Shown here: in pieces, positions 25,213 to 33,471 of the stretch | Layout: each line of letters opens with the position of its first letter | How positions within the stretch are numbered: position 1 is the first letter of the stretch | Source: Flavobacterium enshiense | Lineage (GTDB): Bacteria > Bacteroidota > Bacteroidia > Flavobacteriales > Flavobacteriaceae | Direction: 5' to 3' | Assembly (NCBI RefSeq): GCF_022836875.1 | Contig: NZ_CP090376.1 | Span: 3,100,001-3,164,000, forward strand | Length of the DNA: 64,000 nt | Position numbers and translations under genes: made by a program | The notes under the pieces: model-generated | Database searches by the model: none | What the model was told of the DNA's origin: nothing | What the model saw: the letters and a program-made list of their open reading frames with translations, nothing else

Positions 25213-25320
25213 CTTGCTTTCAGGAAAAAATTATCACAATCATATGTATTTATTGCGTCTCTTATAAAAATAAATAAAATTCCTACTTTATTTTTTCTTT
25301 CTTACGAAAAAATATATTAC

Positions 25321-25350
25321 TTTAGTTACACATTTAACATGTTAACTAAA
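25321..25350 (+). promoter_or_regulatory. Nested palindromes before the sensor kinase gene
   Basis: TTTAGTTA (25321-25328) pairs with TAACTAAA (25343-25350), and overlapping them is a perfect 12-base palindrome TTAACATGTTAA (25334-25345). They end 11 bases before the start codon. This is a plausible operator or mRNA hairpin; no regulator is known for it. Confidence 0.45.
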
Positions 25351-25361
25351 TAGGAATCCGT

Positions 25362-26486
25362 ATGAATAAGCAGACCTTTTTAGAGAATTTAAGACGACCA
25401 TCGAGGTTCATCGTTTTACTGATACTATTTTTAACATGCTCCTCGTTTAAACATTTCAGTCATCGTTCATCAAAAAGATCCACTAAAGAACTGGTATTCG
25501 TTTCGTCGGAATCAAATTTTAAAAAGAGGCCAATACAAATAGTAAACACATCCGATTTAGGTTCGGGCTTTCGAAGAAGATTGGTTTCAAGTACACATCT
25601 TTTGATGGCCATACCATCTGAAACAGGAAAAAATTATACCGTTGCCCCAAGTGAAGTCAACTTAAACAATAAAAAGTACTTCATTTGGGGCAACGTCATT
25701 TTCCTCCTATTGGTAATATGCCCAATGGTTTTGTATTACAGGTCAACGTTAAAAAATCTTATCCGTTCCAAAAAAGAAACTGAAGAACAAAATAACGATT
25801 TAACAGTCGCCAATAAAGAATTGTATCGTTTCGTATACAGCGCTTCTCATGATTTACGATCCCCAATCAACTCGGTAAAAGGTCTGATCGAAATTGCTCA
25901 AGAGGAAGAAAATGTCCACAAAATAAAAGACTATTTAAATTTAATGCATGAAAGTCTTACGCAGCAAGATCATTTTATCAGTGACATTATTGATTATTCC
26001 AGGAACAAGCGAAAACATCAATGTATAGAATTAGTCAGTCTGGACAAATTGACAGACGAGATAATTTCCCAGCATCTGTACATGAAAAAAGCAAATTCCA
26101 TTACCTTTAAAAAAGACATCTCGGCCGACAAAATTATTATCGATAGTTTAAGAGTGCGAATCATACTTAATAACCTTCTCTCAAATGCCATCAAATATTC
26201 TGATGACAATAAACACAACAAAGTGATTACAATCAAAACTTATGAAAATCGCTCTTTTTATGTGATTGAAATTGAAGACAACGGCATAGGAATCAACCGG
26301 GAAAATCAGGATAAAATTTTTGACATGTTTTTTGTCACTAATGAAAAAATGGGGTCCGGCCTCGGACTATTTATCGCCAAAGAAGCTGCCGAATGCCTTA
26401 ACGGAAACATTGCGGTACATTCAGAAAAAAATATTGGTACTACCTTTACGGTAGCCCTTCCCAAATTAGAAATAAACCAAGTCTAG
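25362..26486 (+). CDS. Membrane sensor histidine kinase (orphan)
   Basis: 374 residues. An N-terminal hydrophobic segment (about 16-26) and a second one at about 108-127 bracket a short periplasmic region of some 80 residues with no recognised sensor domain. A coiled linker follows, then the H-box FVYSASHDLRSPINSVKG (about 162-179), N-box NNLLSNAIKYSDD, G1 DNGIGI and G2 GSGLGLFIAKEA. No response regulator gene is adjacent. The small extracytoplasmic part suggests sensing within or near the membrane, which is inference. Confidence 0.88.
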   Translation: MNKQTFLENLRRPSRFIVLLILFLTCSSFKHFSHRSSKRSTKELVFVSSESNFKKRPIQIVNTSDLGSGFRRRLVSSTHLLMAIPSETGKNYTVAPSEVNLNNKKYFIWGNVIFLLLVICPMVLYYRSTLKNLIRSKKETEEQNNDLTVANKELYRFVYSASHDLRSPINSVKGLIEIAQEEENVHKIKDYLNLMHESLTQQDHFISDIIDYSRNKRKHQCIELVSLDKLTDEIISQHLYMKKANSITFKKDISADKIIIDSLRVRIILNNLLSNAIKYSDDNKHNKVITIKTYENRSFYVIEIEDNGIGINRENQDKIFDMFFVTNEKMGSGLGLFIAKEAAECLNGNIAVHSEKNIGTTFTVALPKLEINQV

Positions 26487-26513
26487 TTTTCTGCTAAAAA
26501 ATTCGTGTTTTTT

Positions 26514-28703
26514 TTAATACTGGAACGTAATTCCTGCACCCCAGTCCATATCACTGTCGTAGTGCGTTGACAAGGACCAATATTTTGTCATTATATATTT
26601 CGCGCCTATCGTCCATTCTTTATCCGTGTTCCACATACCGCGCAAACGCAGTCTTTCCGTCACGGGAATATCATCTCGGGAAAAACTGAATCTTATTTTT
26701 GCGTCAGAATCAATTCGGGCATCGGCGACAATAAACCATGGCATGGTGTATTGCACTCCCATTGAAAAAACACTTCGCTGATCTTTAGTATTCGTCTGAT
26801 TGAATATATTCGTTTCGTCTTCTCCTCCCGGGCGATAACGAAAATCCCATCCCACATAAGGCATCAAAAACTGGTTTTTACCTAAAAGCCTTCCAAATCG
26901 AAGTTCATTTTCATATCCATATTCTTTTTTAAAACCAACATGCCATTCGGTTTGCAGCATCCAGCGTGTATTTGAATACCGAATTTCCCCATCGCTACTG
27001 TTGCTTTCCAAACCGATTTCAGCACCCAGGTAAAAACGACGGTCGTCCGCATAGACTTTACGCAGCGCTTTTTTCGGGTCTCCTAATTCCGGATTAACAG
27101 GCGAGTTTTCGTAGCTGAAAATTTTCCCCATCCCCGACATCATGTGATACAGAATATGACAGTGAAAATACCAATCACCGTAATTTTCTGAAGCATGGAA
27201 CTCAATCACGTTGGTTTCCATCGGCATGATATCCATAACATTTTTTAGTGGAGAATAATCGCCTTTTTCATTGACGATTCGGAAGAAGTGACCGTGAAGA
27301 TGCATCGGATGGCGCATCATCGAATTGTTTTTCAGAATGATGCGGACATTTTCTCCTTTCTTTATCAGGATCTTATCGGTTTCGGATATCGTTTTATTGT
27401 CCATTGTCCAGACATACCGATTCATGTTCCCGGTTAATTCAAACGTAAATTCCCGAAAAGGAACATCCGGCAGCTTCGATTTTGTAACCGATTGCAGCAT
27501 ATTGTAATTTAAGGTCACCTTATCTACCTCTGGAGTTTCGGCATGATTGTGATGAATTCCATCCGTCTTTTTATCCTTTTCCTCCGAATAACTTCCTGTG
27601 ATTTCAGGATACATTACAGCGTTCATATCCATTTGCTGCAGACTCATATTCATGCCCATGTCGTTCATTTTTCCGCCCACTGTCATCATCTCATTCATCA
27701 TTTTCATCCCTTCAAAATACTTTAGGCGCTCCATCGGTTTTATTGGCTTTTTGGAACCTTCCCCTATCCAAAGCGATACCGATCCCGTCCGGTCTTCCGA
27801 AGTAGCTGAAAATTCATAACTCCCTATTTCAGGGATGGTGACTATAATATCATACGATTCGGAAACCCCAACAATCAATCGGTCAACAGCAACCGGTACA
27901 ACATCGACACCATCACTGGCAACTACTTTCATTTTTCCGCCTGAAAACTGAAGCCAGAAATAGGTTGAAGCACTTCCGTTTATGACCCGAAGTCGTATTT
28001 CTTCACCTGGTTTTGCATCGGAAACCGATTCGGACAGATTACCATTGATAAGGAATCTTTCATAATAAACGTCGCTCACATCCATAGCCATCATGCGTTT
28101 CCATTCATTTTCCAATTTGGTGGAAAAATGACCTTCTTTAATCGCCTGAGCATAATTTTGCGTTGCCCCTTTTTTTATCGCATACCAATCGGTTGCCTGA
28201 TGCAATGAGCGCTCAATTTGATGCGGATTTTCATCACTCCAATCGCTCAACAAAACGACTTTCTCTCTTACCTGAGAAGGTTCTTTTTTATGGATGATAA
28301 ATGCACCATACATACCGCTCTGCTCCTGCAACATGGTGTGTGAATGATACCAATACGTTCCGTTTTGGACTATCGGAAAACGATACACCGCTTCGGAATG
28401 GGGCTTGACAGGAGCTGTGGTCAAATAAGGAACCCCATCCATTTCGTTGGGCAAAATAAGTCCGTGCCAATGCAAAGACGTTTCGTGATGCATGTGATTA
28501 TGAACATGGATTTCTGCAATATCTCCTTCAGTAAATTCTAAGGTAGGCGCTGGAATCTGACCATTAATGGCTATTCCTGGTTTTGTTTTTCCCGTGTAAT
28601 TCACCAGCGTATCCTTTACATGCAAATCGTAACGTTTTACTTTTTGTCCGATTGCCACAAAAGAGACCAATGTCAGGAACCATAAAAGGAACAGCCTTTT
28701 CAT
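26514..28703 (-). CDS. Multicopper oxidase (CopA-like) with C-terminal beta-barrel-like extension
   Basis: 729 residues from the ATG at 28701-28703 (a GTG two codons upstream is the alternative). Signal peptide 1-20 (ending AIGQ), then three cupredoxin domains with all four copper clusters: LHWHG (77-81), YWYHSH (117-122), HPMHLHGHFF and DWYFHCHILYHMMSGM. A methionine-rich stretch (about 335-365, MNEMMTVGGKMNDMGMNM) suggests Cu(I) oxidation. From about residue 560 the chain becomes alternating amphipathic strands ending ITFQY, resembling CopB outer-membrane barrels. The fusion would tether the oxidase to the outer membrane. It is followed on the transcript by nothing; DUF3347 and HMA genes precede it. 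Confidence 0.88.
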   Translation of the reverse strand: MKRLFLLWFLTLVSFVAIGQKVKRYDLHVKDTLVNYTGKTKPGIAINGQIPAPTLEFTEGDIAEIHVHNHMHHETSLHWHGLILPNEMDGVPYLTTAPVKPHSEAVYRFPIVQNGTYWYHSHTMLQEQSGMYGAFIIHKKEPSQVREKVVLLSDWSDENPHQIERSLHQATDWYAIKKGATQNYAQAIKEGHFSTKLENEWKRMMAMDVSDVYYERFLINGNLSESVSDAKPGEEIRLRVINGSASTYFWLQFSGGKMKVVASDGVDVVPVAVDRLIVGVSESYDIIVTIPEIGSYEFSATSEDRTGSVSLWIGEGSKKPIKPMERLKYFEGMKMMNEMMTVGGKMNDMGMNMSLQQMDMNAVMYPEITGSYSEEKDKKTDGIHHNHAETPEVDKVTLNYNMLQSVTKSKLPDVPFREFTFELTGNMNRYVWTMDNKTISETDKILIKKGENVRIILKNNSMMRHPMHLHGHFFRIVNEKGDYSPLKNVMDIMPMETNVIEFHASENYGDWYFHCHILYHMMSGMGKIFSYENSPVNPELGDPKKALRKVYADDRRFYLGAEIGLESNSSDGEIRYSNTRWMLQTEWHVGFKKEYGYENELRFGRLLGKNQFLMPYVGWDFRYRPGGEDETNIFNQTNTKDQRSVFSMGVQYTMPWFIVADARIDSDAKIRFSFSRDDIPVTERLRLRGMWNTDKEWTIGAKYIMTKYWSLSTHYDSDMDWGAGITFQY

Positions 28704-28714
28704 AATCACACTTC

Positions 28715-29188
28715 TTAATTAATAGTTTTCTTTACGCTGCCGCATGTTAGCATCGCTTTCCCGTAATATGGATTCTTTACGGTATTGGAATCATCAAGCC
28801 AGTTGACTTTCTTCATGGGGCAATTAATAATATACAGCTCTTGACCGGCAAATACTTTTTGCTCCGCCAATGCAATCATCGAACCTGAGATTTTACCGAA
28901 TCCGGTTCTTATTTCCTCCAGCGAATCCGATTTCGCATAAATATCTAAATAGGCCGCCAAAAATTTCAGTTCTTTTTGTTGAGATGCTTTACCTGCGGTA
29001 ACAGGTTGCAAGTCCTGAACATCGGTTTGCATTTGTTTTAAAGCGTCTTTTGCATTACCAACATTTGAGGCAACCAAAGCATCTTCCACAGCCAGGTAAT
29101 CTTTTAGCAGTCGATTCCACTCTTTGTCTTGGGCCTGAGTTGTCATAATTCCTGCCCAACTCATCAGGATAATAAATAAGGTCTTCAT
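28715..29188 (-). CDS. DUF3347 periplasmic protein (copper-associated)
   Basis: 157 residues with a signal peptide (1-19, ending TQAQ). The DUF3347 pattern is clear: DYLAVEDALVASNVGNAKDA early and CPMKKVNWLDD with NPYYGKAMLTCG at the end. The two cysteines plus the nearby methionines could bind copper. The same domain often occurs at the C-terminus of CusB-type efflux adaptors; here it stands alone between an HMA chaperone (3 bases upstream) and the multicopper oxidase. An exported copper-binding partner is likely but unproven. Confidence 0.87.
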   Translation of the reverse strand: MKTLFIILMSWAGIMTTQAQDKEWNRLLKDYLAVEDALVASNVGNAKDALKQMQTDVQDLQPVTAGKASQQKELKFLAAYLDIYAKSDSLEEIRTGFGKISGSMIALAEQKVFAGQELYIINCPMKKVNWLDDSNTVKNPYYGKAMLTCGSVKKTIN

Positions 29189-29191
29189 TTT

Positions 29192-29419
29192 TTATTGGTT
29201 TTGAGTTAATGATTCGATTTTAAATCCAGCATTAGTAACTTGTTTCACAAGCATTTCTTCATCCAGATTATCAATACTGACGGTTAAAATTTTGTCTTTA
29301 TTTGTGGTATCCACTTCCCATCGATCTTCACCTAGCAACGGATTTAGAATCGGAGACACTTTGGCCACACAGCCGGAGCAATTAATATTGGTTTTGAATT
29401 GTTTCGTTTTTGTTTTCAT
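29192..29419 (-). CDS. Heavy-metal-associated (HMA) copper chaperone
   Basis: 75 residues forming one ferredoxin-like HMA domain. The metal-binding motif is NCSGCVAKV (MxCxxC-type loop with cysteines at about residues 14 and 17). There is no signal peptide, so it works in the cytoplasm, probably delivering Cu(I) to the CopA ATPase encoded upstream. First gene of the run HMA, DUF3347, multicopper oxidase. Confidence 0.88.
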   Translation of the reverse strand: MKTKTKQFKTNINCSGCVAKVSPILNPLLGEDRWEVDTTNKDKILTVSIDNLDEEMLVKQVTNAGFKIESLTQNQ

Positions 29420-29514
29420 AACATCTAATTTAGTGATTATTTATACTACAAATTTCAGATATTGAATTGTACAAATTATTATATAATTTCACTCCGGATT
29501 TACAACATTTACAG

Positions 29515-31929
29515 TTATTTTCTCAACTTTAACCGAAGACTGTTACTTACCACACTTACGGAACTTAAAGCCATAGCAGCACCCGCAATCATTGGATTCA
29601 ATAAGAAACCATTAATCGGATATAAAAGCCCTGCAGCTATCGGAATCCCGATTACGTTATAAATGAACGCCCAAAAAAGATTCTGTTTAATCGTAACAAC
29701 TGTTTGTCGTGAAAGCTTGATCGCTTCCGGAACTTTCAACAAATCCGAAGAAATAATGGTCATATGAGCCACATCCATCGCGATATCCGAGCCTTTACCC
29801 ATGGCGATGCTCACATTGGCCTGAGCCAAAGCAGCACTGTCATTGATACCATCTCCCACCATGGCAACCACTTTTCCTTCCTCCTGTAAACTTTTTATGA
29901 ACGAAAGCTTATCCTCGGGCAAAACATTGGCTTTGTATCGGTTTAGACCGATTGTTTTGGCAACAGATGCTGCTGTTTTGTCATTATCACCTGTAAGCAT
30001 AATTACTTCAATTCCCTGATTTTGAAGTTGGTTTACTGCCGTAGCAGAAGTGTTTTTAATTTTATCGGCAACGGCAATGACCGCTAAGAGTTTCTCTTCA
30101 TTGAAAAAATACAACAGCGTGTGAGCCAATGCGGAATGTTCCTTAATAAATTCCGAAAAATTGCTATCAATCGGAATATTGTTTTCCGTTGCCAAACGCT
30201 GGTTTCCGACATAATAGGTTTGACTCTCAACTCTCGCTTTCACTCCGAACCCAGTAATACTCTCGAATTCAGTTGCTGATTTGGAATGCATCCCTGAATA
30301 ATATTTTGCGACAGCCTCAGCCAATGGATGCTCTGATTTGGATTCGATCGAAAATAAAATGCCCTGCAAATTATGATTCTCTTCTTTCCATAAAGCAGCC
30401 ACAACAGACGGTTTGCCTTCGGTAAGTGTACCGGTTTTGTCAAAAATGACAGTGTCAATCTTTTGCGCGAGTTCCAGACTTTCCGCGTCTTTAATCAGGA
30501 TTCCTTTTTCGGCACCTTTCCCTACTCCAACCATAATCGCCGTTGGGGTGGCCAATCCTAAGGCACACGGACAGGCAATTACCAGTACCGTCACCATAGC
30601 TAAAAGCCCTTGTGTAAAACCGTTTTCGCCACCTAATACAACCCAGGAAATCAACGCTATCAAGGAAATAACAAGCACAATAGGAACAAAAATTCCCGCA
30701 ATTTTATCGACCAGTTTTTGGACAGGAGCTTTACTTCCCTGCGCATTTTGCACCATCTGAATAATATGCGCCAGGAGCGTTTCCGAACCTATTTTTTCTG
30801 CCGTGTACTGAAAACTTCCTTTCTGATTGATGGTTCCGGCAAAAACAGTATCGCCTGCATTTTTGGCCACCGAAACAGGCTCTCCGGAAATCATACTTTC
30901 GTCGACGAATGAAGTTCCGGACAGTACTTTTCCGTCTACAGCAATTTTTTCCCCCGGTTTTACCAAAAGCAAATCACCCGGAATAACATCGCTGATTTTT
31001 ACCTCTTCCTGCTGACCGTTTTCAGTTAATCTGGTAACGGTTTTTGGCTGCAGTCCCATTAGTTTTTTTATGGCCGAAGCGGTATTCCCCTTGGCTCTTT
31101 CTTCCAATACTTTCCCCAAAAGAATAAATGTGATGACTACCGTTGCTGCCTCAAAATAAACGTGTGCATGCAAACCACGGCTGTACCAGAATTCGGGGTT
31201 CAATGTATTAAACACACTGAAAAGATAAGAGATACCCGTACTTAGCGCTACCAATGTATCCATATTGGCTTTACGATGCTTGGCTTGTTTCCAGGCATTA
31301 ATGAAAAAACTTTTTCCGAACCAAAACAAAACAGGAGTGGACAACATCCACATTATCATATTGGCAAAAGGCCAATCCATAAAAAACATTCCGATCACAA
31401 AAACCGGCAACGTAAAAAGTGCTGCCGCTATGGTTCGTTTTTTTAAAATCAAAAATTGCTCATTTTGACGTTCTTCAATTTCTGCTTCCTGATTTTCCGA
31501 TTCGTCAATAATCAAATCGTAACCGATACTTTGAATAGCTTTTTTGAAATTTTCCAATCTCGCTATTCCCGGAACGTATTCCACCGTAGCCGTTGCATTG
31601 GCGTAATTAACCGATGAAGCGATAACTCCTTCTTCAAAAGAAAGAATGCTTTCCACACTCACAGCACACGAAGCACAGGTCATCCCTTCAACCGGAAAAC
31701 TCTTTTTGACCGTTGTAACGTTGTAACCTAAATCCCGAATGTTCTGCACGAGTTGTCCCAGTTTAAAAAACTTAGGATCTGTTTCAATTTTTGCCTGATG
31801 ATTGTTGAGTTCGACTTTATGGGACAAAACACCTTGGGTTTTAGCCAAAGCATCATCAACAATAAGGGCGCAATGCTCGCTATGAACATCCTCCAGTGGA
31901 ATTATCGTTATTTTATTATTCGTTTCCAT
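29515..31929 (-). CDS. copA: Cu(+)-exporting P1B-type ATPase
   Basis: 804 residues from the ATG at 31927-31929 (METNNKITII). Two N-terminal HMA-like domains: the first (1-75) lacks CxxC and has HSEHC at 16-20, the second has the normal GMTCASC at 82-88. The membrane part carries the CPC metal site at 453-455 (VIACPCALGLATPTA). The phosphorylation loop DKTGTLTEG has its aspartate at 497, SEHPLAEAV is the P1B-specific HP motif, and GDGINDSAAL the hinge. It pumps Cu(I) from the cytoplasm. The regulator gene lies 81 bases upstream. Confidence 0.95.
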   Translation of the reverse strand: METNNKITIIPLEDVHSEHCALIVDDALAKTQGVLSHKVELNNHQAKIETDPKFFKLGQLVQNIRDLGYNVTTVKKSFPVEGMTCASCAVSVESILSFEEGVIASSVNYANATATVEYVPGIARLENFKKAIQSIGYDLIIDESENQEAEIEERQNEQFLILKKRTIAAALFTLPVFVIGMFFMDWPFANMIMWMLSTPVLFWFGKSFFINAWKQAKHRKANMDTLVALSTGISYLFSVFNTLNPEFWYSRGLHAHVYFEAATVVITFILLGKVLEERAKGNTASAIKKLMGLQPKTVTRLTENGQQEEVKISDVIPGDLLLVKPGEKIAVDGKVLSGTSFVDESMISGEPVSVAKNAGDTVFAGTINQKGSFQYTAEKIGSETLLAHIIQMVQNAQGSKAPVQKLVDKIAGIFVPIVLVISLIALISWVVLGGENGFTQGLLAMVTVLVIACPCALGLATPTAIMVGVGKGAEKGILIKDAESLELAQKIDTVIFDKTGTLTEGKPSVVAALWKEENHNLQGILFSIESKSEHPLAEAVAKYYSGMHSKSATEFESITGFGVKARVESQTYYVGNQRLATENNIPIDSNFSEFIKEHSALAHTLLYFFNEEKLLAVIAVADKIKNTSATAVNQLQNQGIEVIMLTGDNDKTAASVAKTIGLNRYKANVLPEDKLSFIKSLQEEGKVVAMVGDGINDSAALAQANVSIAMGKGSDIAMDVAHMTIISSDLLKVPEAIKLSRQTVVTIKQNLFWAFIYNVIGIPIAAGLLYPINGFLLNPMIAGAAMALSSVSVVSNSLRLKLRK

Positions 31930-32010
31930 AATTCTTATTATTTGATGATACAAAGTTCCGTCGGATAATAAGATAAAGTATTACAGGATTCTTATAACGA
32001 ATTGTAACTT

Positions 32011-32571
32011 TTACAGATGATCAAGTGGAACCCGTTTTTGCTGCCCGATGGATTTAAAATGCGAAGGTGTTAATCCGGTTACTTTTTTAAACTGATTACT
32101 GAGGTAAGCCACACTACTGTAGCCTAATTGGTTTGCTATTTCTTTTAATGAAAGTTCATCATAAACGATGAGTTCCTTTACTTTTTCTATTTTTTGAAGG
32201 ATGACATATTTCTCAATGGTGGTCCCTTCTACTTCCGAAAATAAATTGCTCAGGTAATTGTATTCATAACCCAATTCCGAAGCCAGAAAATCGGATAAAT
32301 TTATTTTGATAAGTTCTTTATCATGATGGATATGTGTAATGATGGTGCTCTTAATCCGTTCGATTAACTGATTTTTTTTATCATCAATGAGTTCAAAACC
32401 AATCGACTGAAGTTCTTGTGATAATTTATCCTTATTACCACTGTCTAAAGAATCCTGAAATTCAATTTCGCCTAAAGTGACGCTTTTGTAATTCAAATTA
32501 AGATTGTTGAGAATTGTTTCCACTGCCAATACACAACGGTGGCAAACCATATTTTTAACGTAGACTTTCAT
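32011..32571 (-). CDS. AraC-family transcription regulator with N-terminal HMA-like metal domain
   Basis: 186 residues. The first 65-70 residues resemble an HMA fold (YVKNMVCHRCVLAVETIL with cysteines 10 and 13, then FQDSLDSGNKDKLSQELQSIGFELI), followed by an AraC-type double helix-turn-helix (about 75-178, with SLKEIANQLGYSSVAYLSNQF and FKKVTGLTPSHF). The combination suggests a one-component copper sensor in which metal binds the HMA part. It lies directly upstream of copA on the same strand, so regulation of copA is the natural guess. Confidence 0.88.
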   Translation of the reverse strand: MKVYVKNMVCHRCVLAVETILNNLNLNYKSVTLGEIEFQDSLDSGNKDKLSQELQSIGFELIDDKKNQLIERIKSTIITHIHHDKELIKINLSDFLASELGYEYNYLSNLFSEVEGTTIEKYVILQKIEKVKELIVYDELSLKEIANQLGYSSVAYLSNQFKKVTGLTPSHFKSIGQQKRVPLDHL

Positions 32572-32660
32572 ACTGATTCGATTACGTTAAAATTACGAAT
32601 TCTTTTATAAAAAATAAAAACCGAATCAATGCTGCCAATAATTATCTCAGAAATAGAAAC

Positions 32661-32797
32661 AAAAAAAGAGGTCCTTTTACAGACCTCCTTACAATGTTTG
32701 ATTTACTATTACCCTCTAACTATACAAGTATAAACGATCACGCAAATCTGTCCTCTTTTCACGGATGAACTTCTTTGAATAACAAATCAAATATCGT
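32661..32797 (-). ncRNA. Structured small RNA, copy 1 (137 nt, candidate)
   Basis: On the minus strand a TAAATTTG -7 element (32802-32809) precedes a segment whose 5' part (32778-32796) pairs with its 3' part (32692-32710) in a 19-position stem with one mismatch, extendable by two more pairs. A GAGGTC/GACCTC hairpin (32668-32687) with seven T follows as terminator. No open frame of useful size is inside. A second, longer copy lies 300 bases away; the ends are conserved and the middle is not. No known RNA family could be assigned by eye. Confidence 0.6.
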
Positions 32798-32966
32798 ATA
32801 TCAAATTTACAGCTTTTATCAATTTAAATAACTAAAAAACAAAACATTAACATATAAAAGTTATTAACTTTTTTAAATCACTGTCGGTATCCATCAGAAA
32901 GCAAATAATGAAAAGCATAAATTCATTTTTAAAAATTTAAAATCATCTAAACTTTACATTATTTTC

Positions 32967-33180
32967 AAAAAAAAGAGGCCCTTTTACAAGCCTCTCTTAC
33001 AGTATTTGATTTACTATTACCTTATTAACTATAGCCCCAACGACTTCTCACTATCACTAGTGTAAATACCATTCAGCTATTAAAGTCTCTATGACTCCCG
33101 AGGATGGTTTTTCACATCAACGAACCGAAAATGCCCTCTTTTCACGGATAAACAAATTCGAACAACAAATCAAAAACCGT
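32967..33180 (-). ncRNA. Structured small RNA, copy 2 (214 nt, candidate)
   Basis: Same plan as copy 1: -7 element TAAATTTG (33185-33192), 5' strand at 33161-33179 pairing with 33000-33018 over 19 positions with one mismatch, and a terminator GAGGC/GCCTC (32975-32994) with eight T. Compared with copy 1, one stem pair changes A-U to G-C, another A-U to G-U, and the fifth terminator pair changes U-A to C-G, all keeping pairing. The longer middle can form extra hairpins (ACCAT/ATGGT). A 95-codon plus-strand frame crosses it but looks accidental. Confidence 0.6.
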
Positions 33181-33471
33181 ATATCAAATTTACAACTTTA
33201 CACAAAACAAAACACTGTAACACAAAACATTAACACCAAAAGTTATCAACAACTGATAGCTGACTACTTGGTCAAAAAACAGAAAAAATGTATTTTATCG
33301 AATATAACAGTAAAACATCAAACTAATTTACTTTTTAAATCTATCGTATGTAAATTAACAAGCAAAATCATCATTTAAACCTATTTAAGAGTTTTACGAA
33401 ATCTATTTTTTTTATCAAGATGCGTTTTACAGAGTAGAATACAAGGAAGTTAAACTAAATAAATTAAGCCT

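Larger units (their letters stand above)
32660..33250. repeat. Diverged direct repeat carrying the two small RNAs
   Basis: Copy 1 (about 32660-32868) and copy 2 (about 32966-33250) share a terminator-side block of some 55 bases (both contain GATTTACTATTACC) and a promoter-side block of some 115 bases (CCTCTTTTCACGGAT through AAAACATTAACA and AAAAGTTAT). Between the blocks copy 2 carries about 75 more bases. The spacer between copies and the stretch 33251-33471 hold no gene I can support. Confidence 0.8.

Noticed and set aside
33091-33378. A 95-codon plus-strand reading frame in the spacer before the RCC1 gene
   Set aside because: It runs antisense through one of the structured RNAs, has a low-complexity lysine/asparagine-rich translation and no equivalent in the other copy of the repeat.
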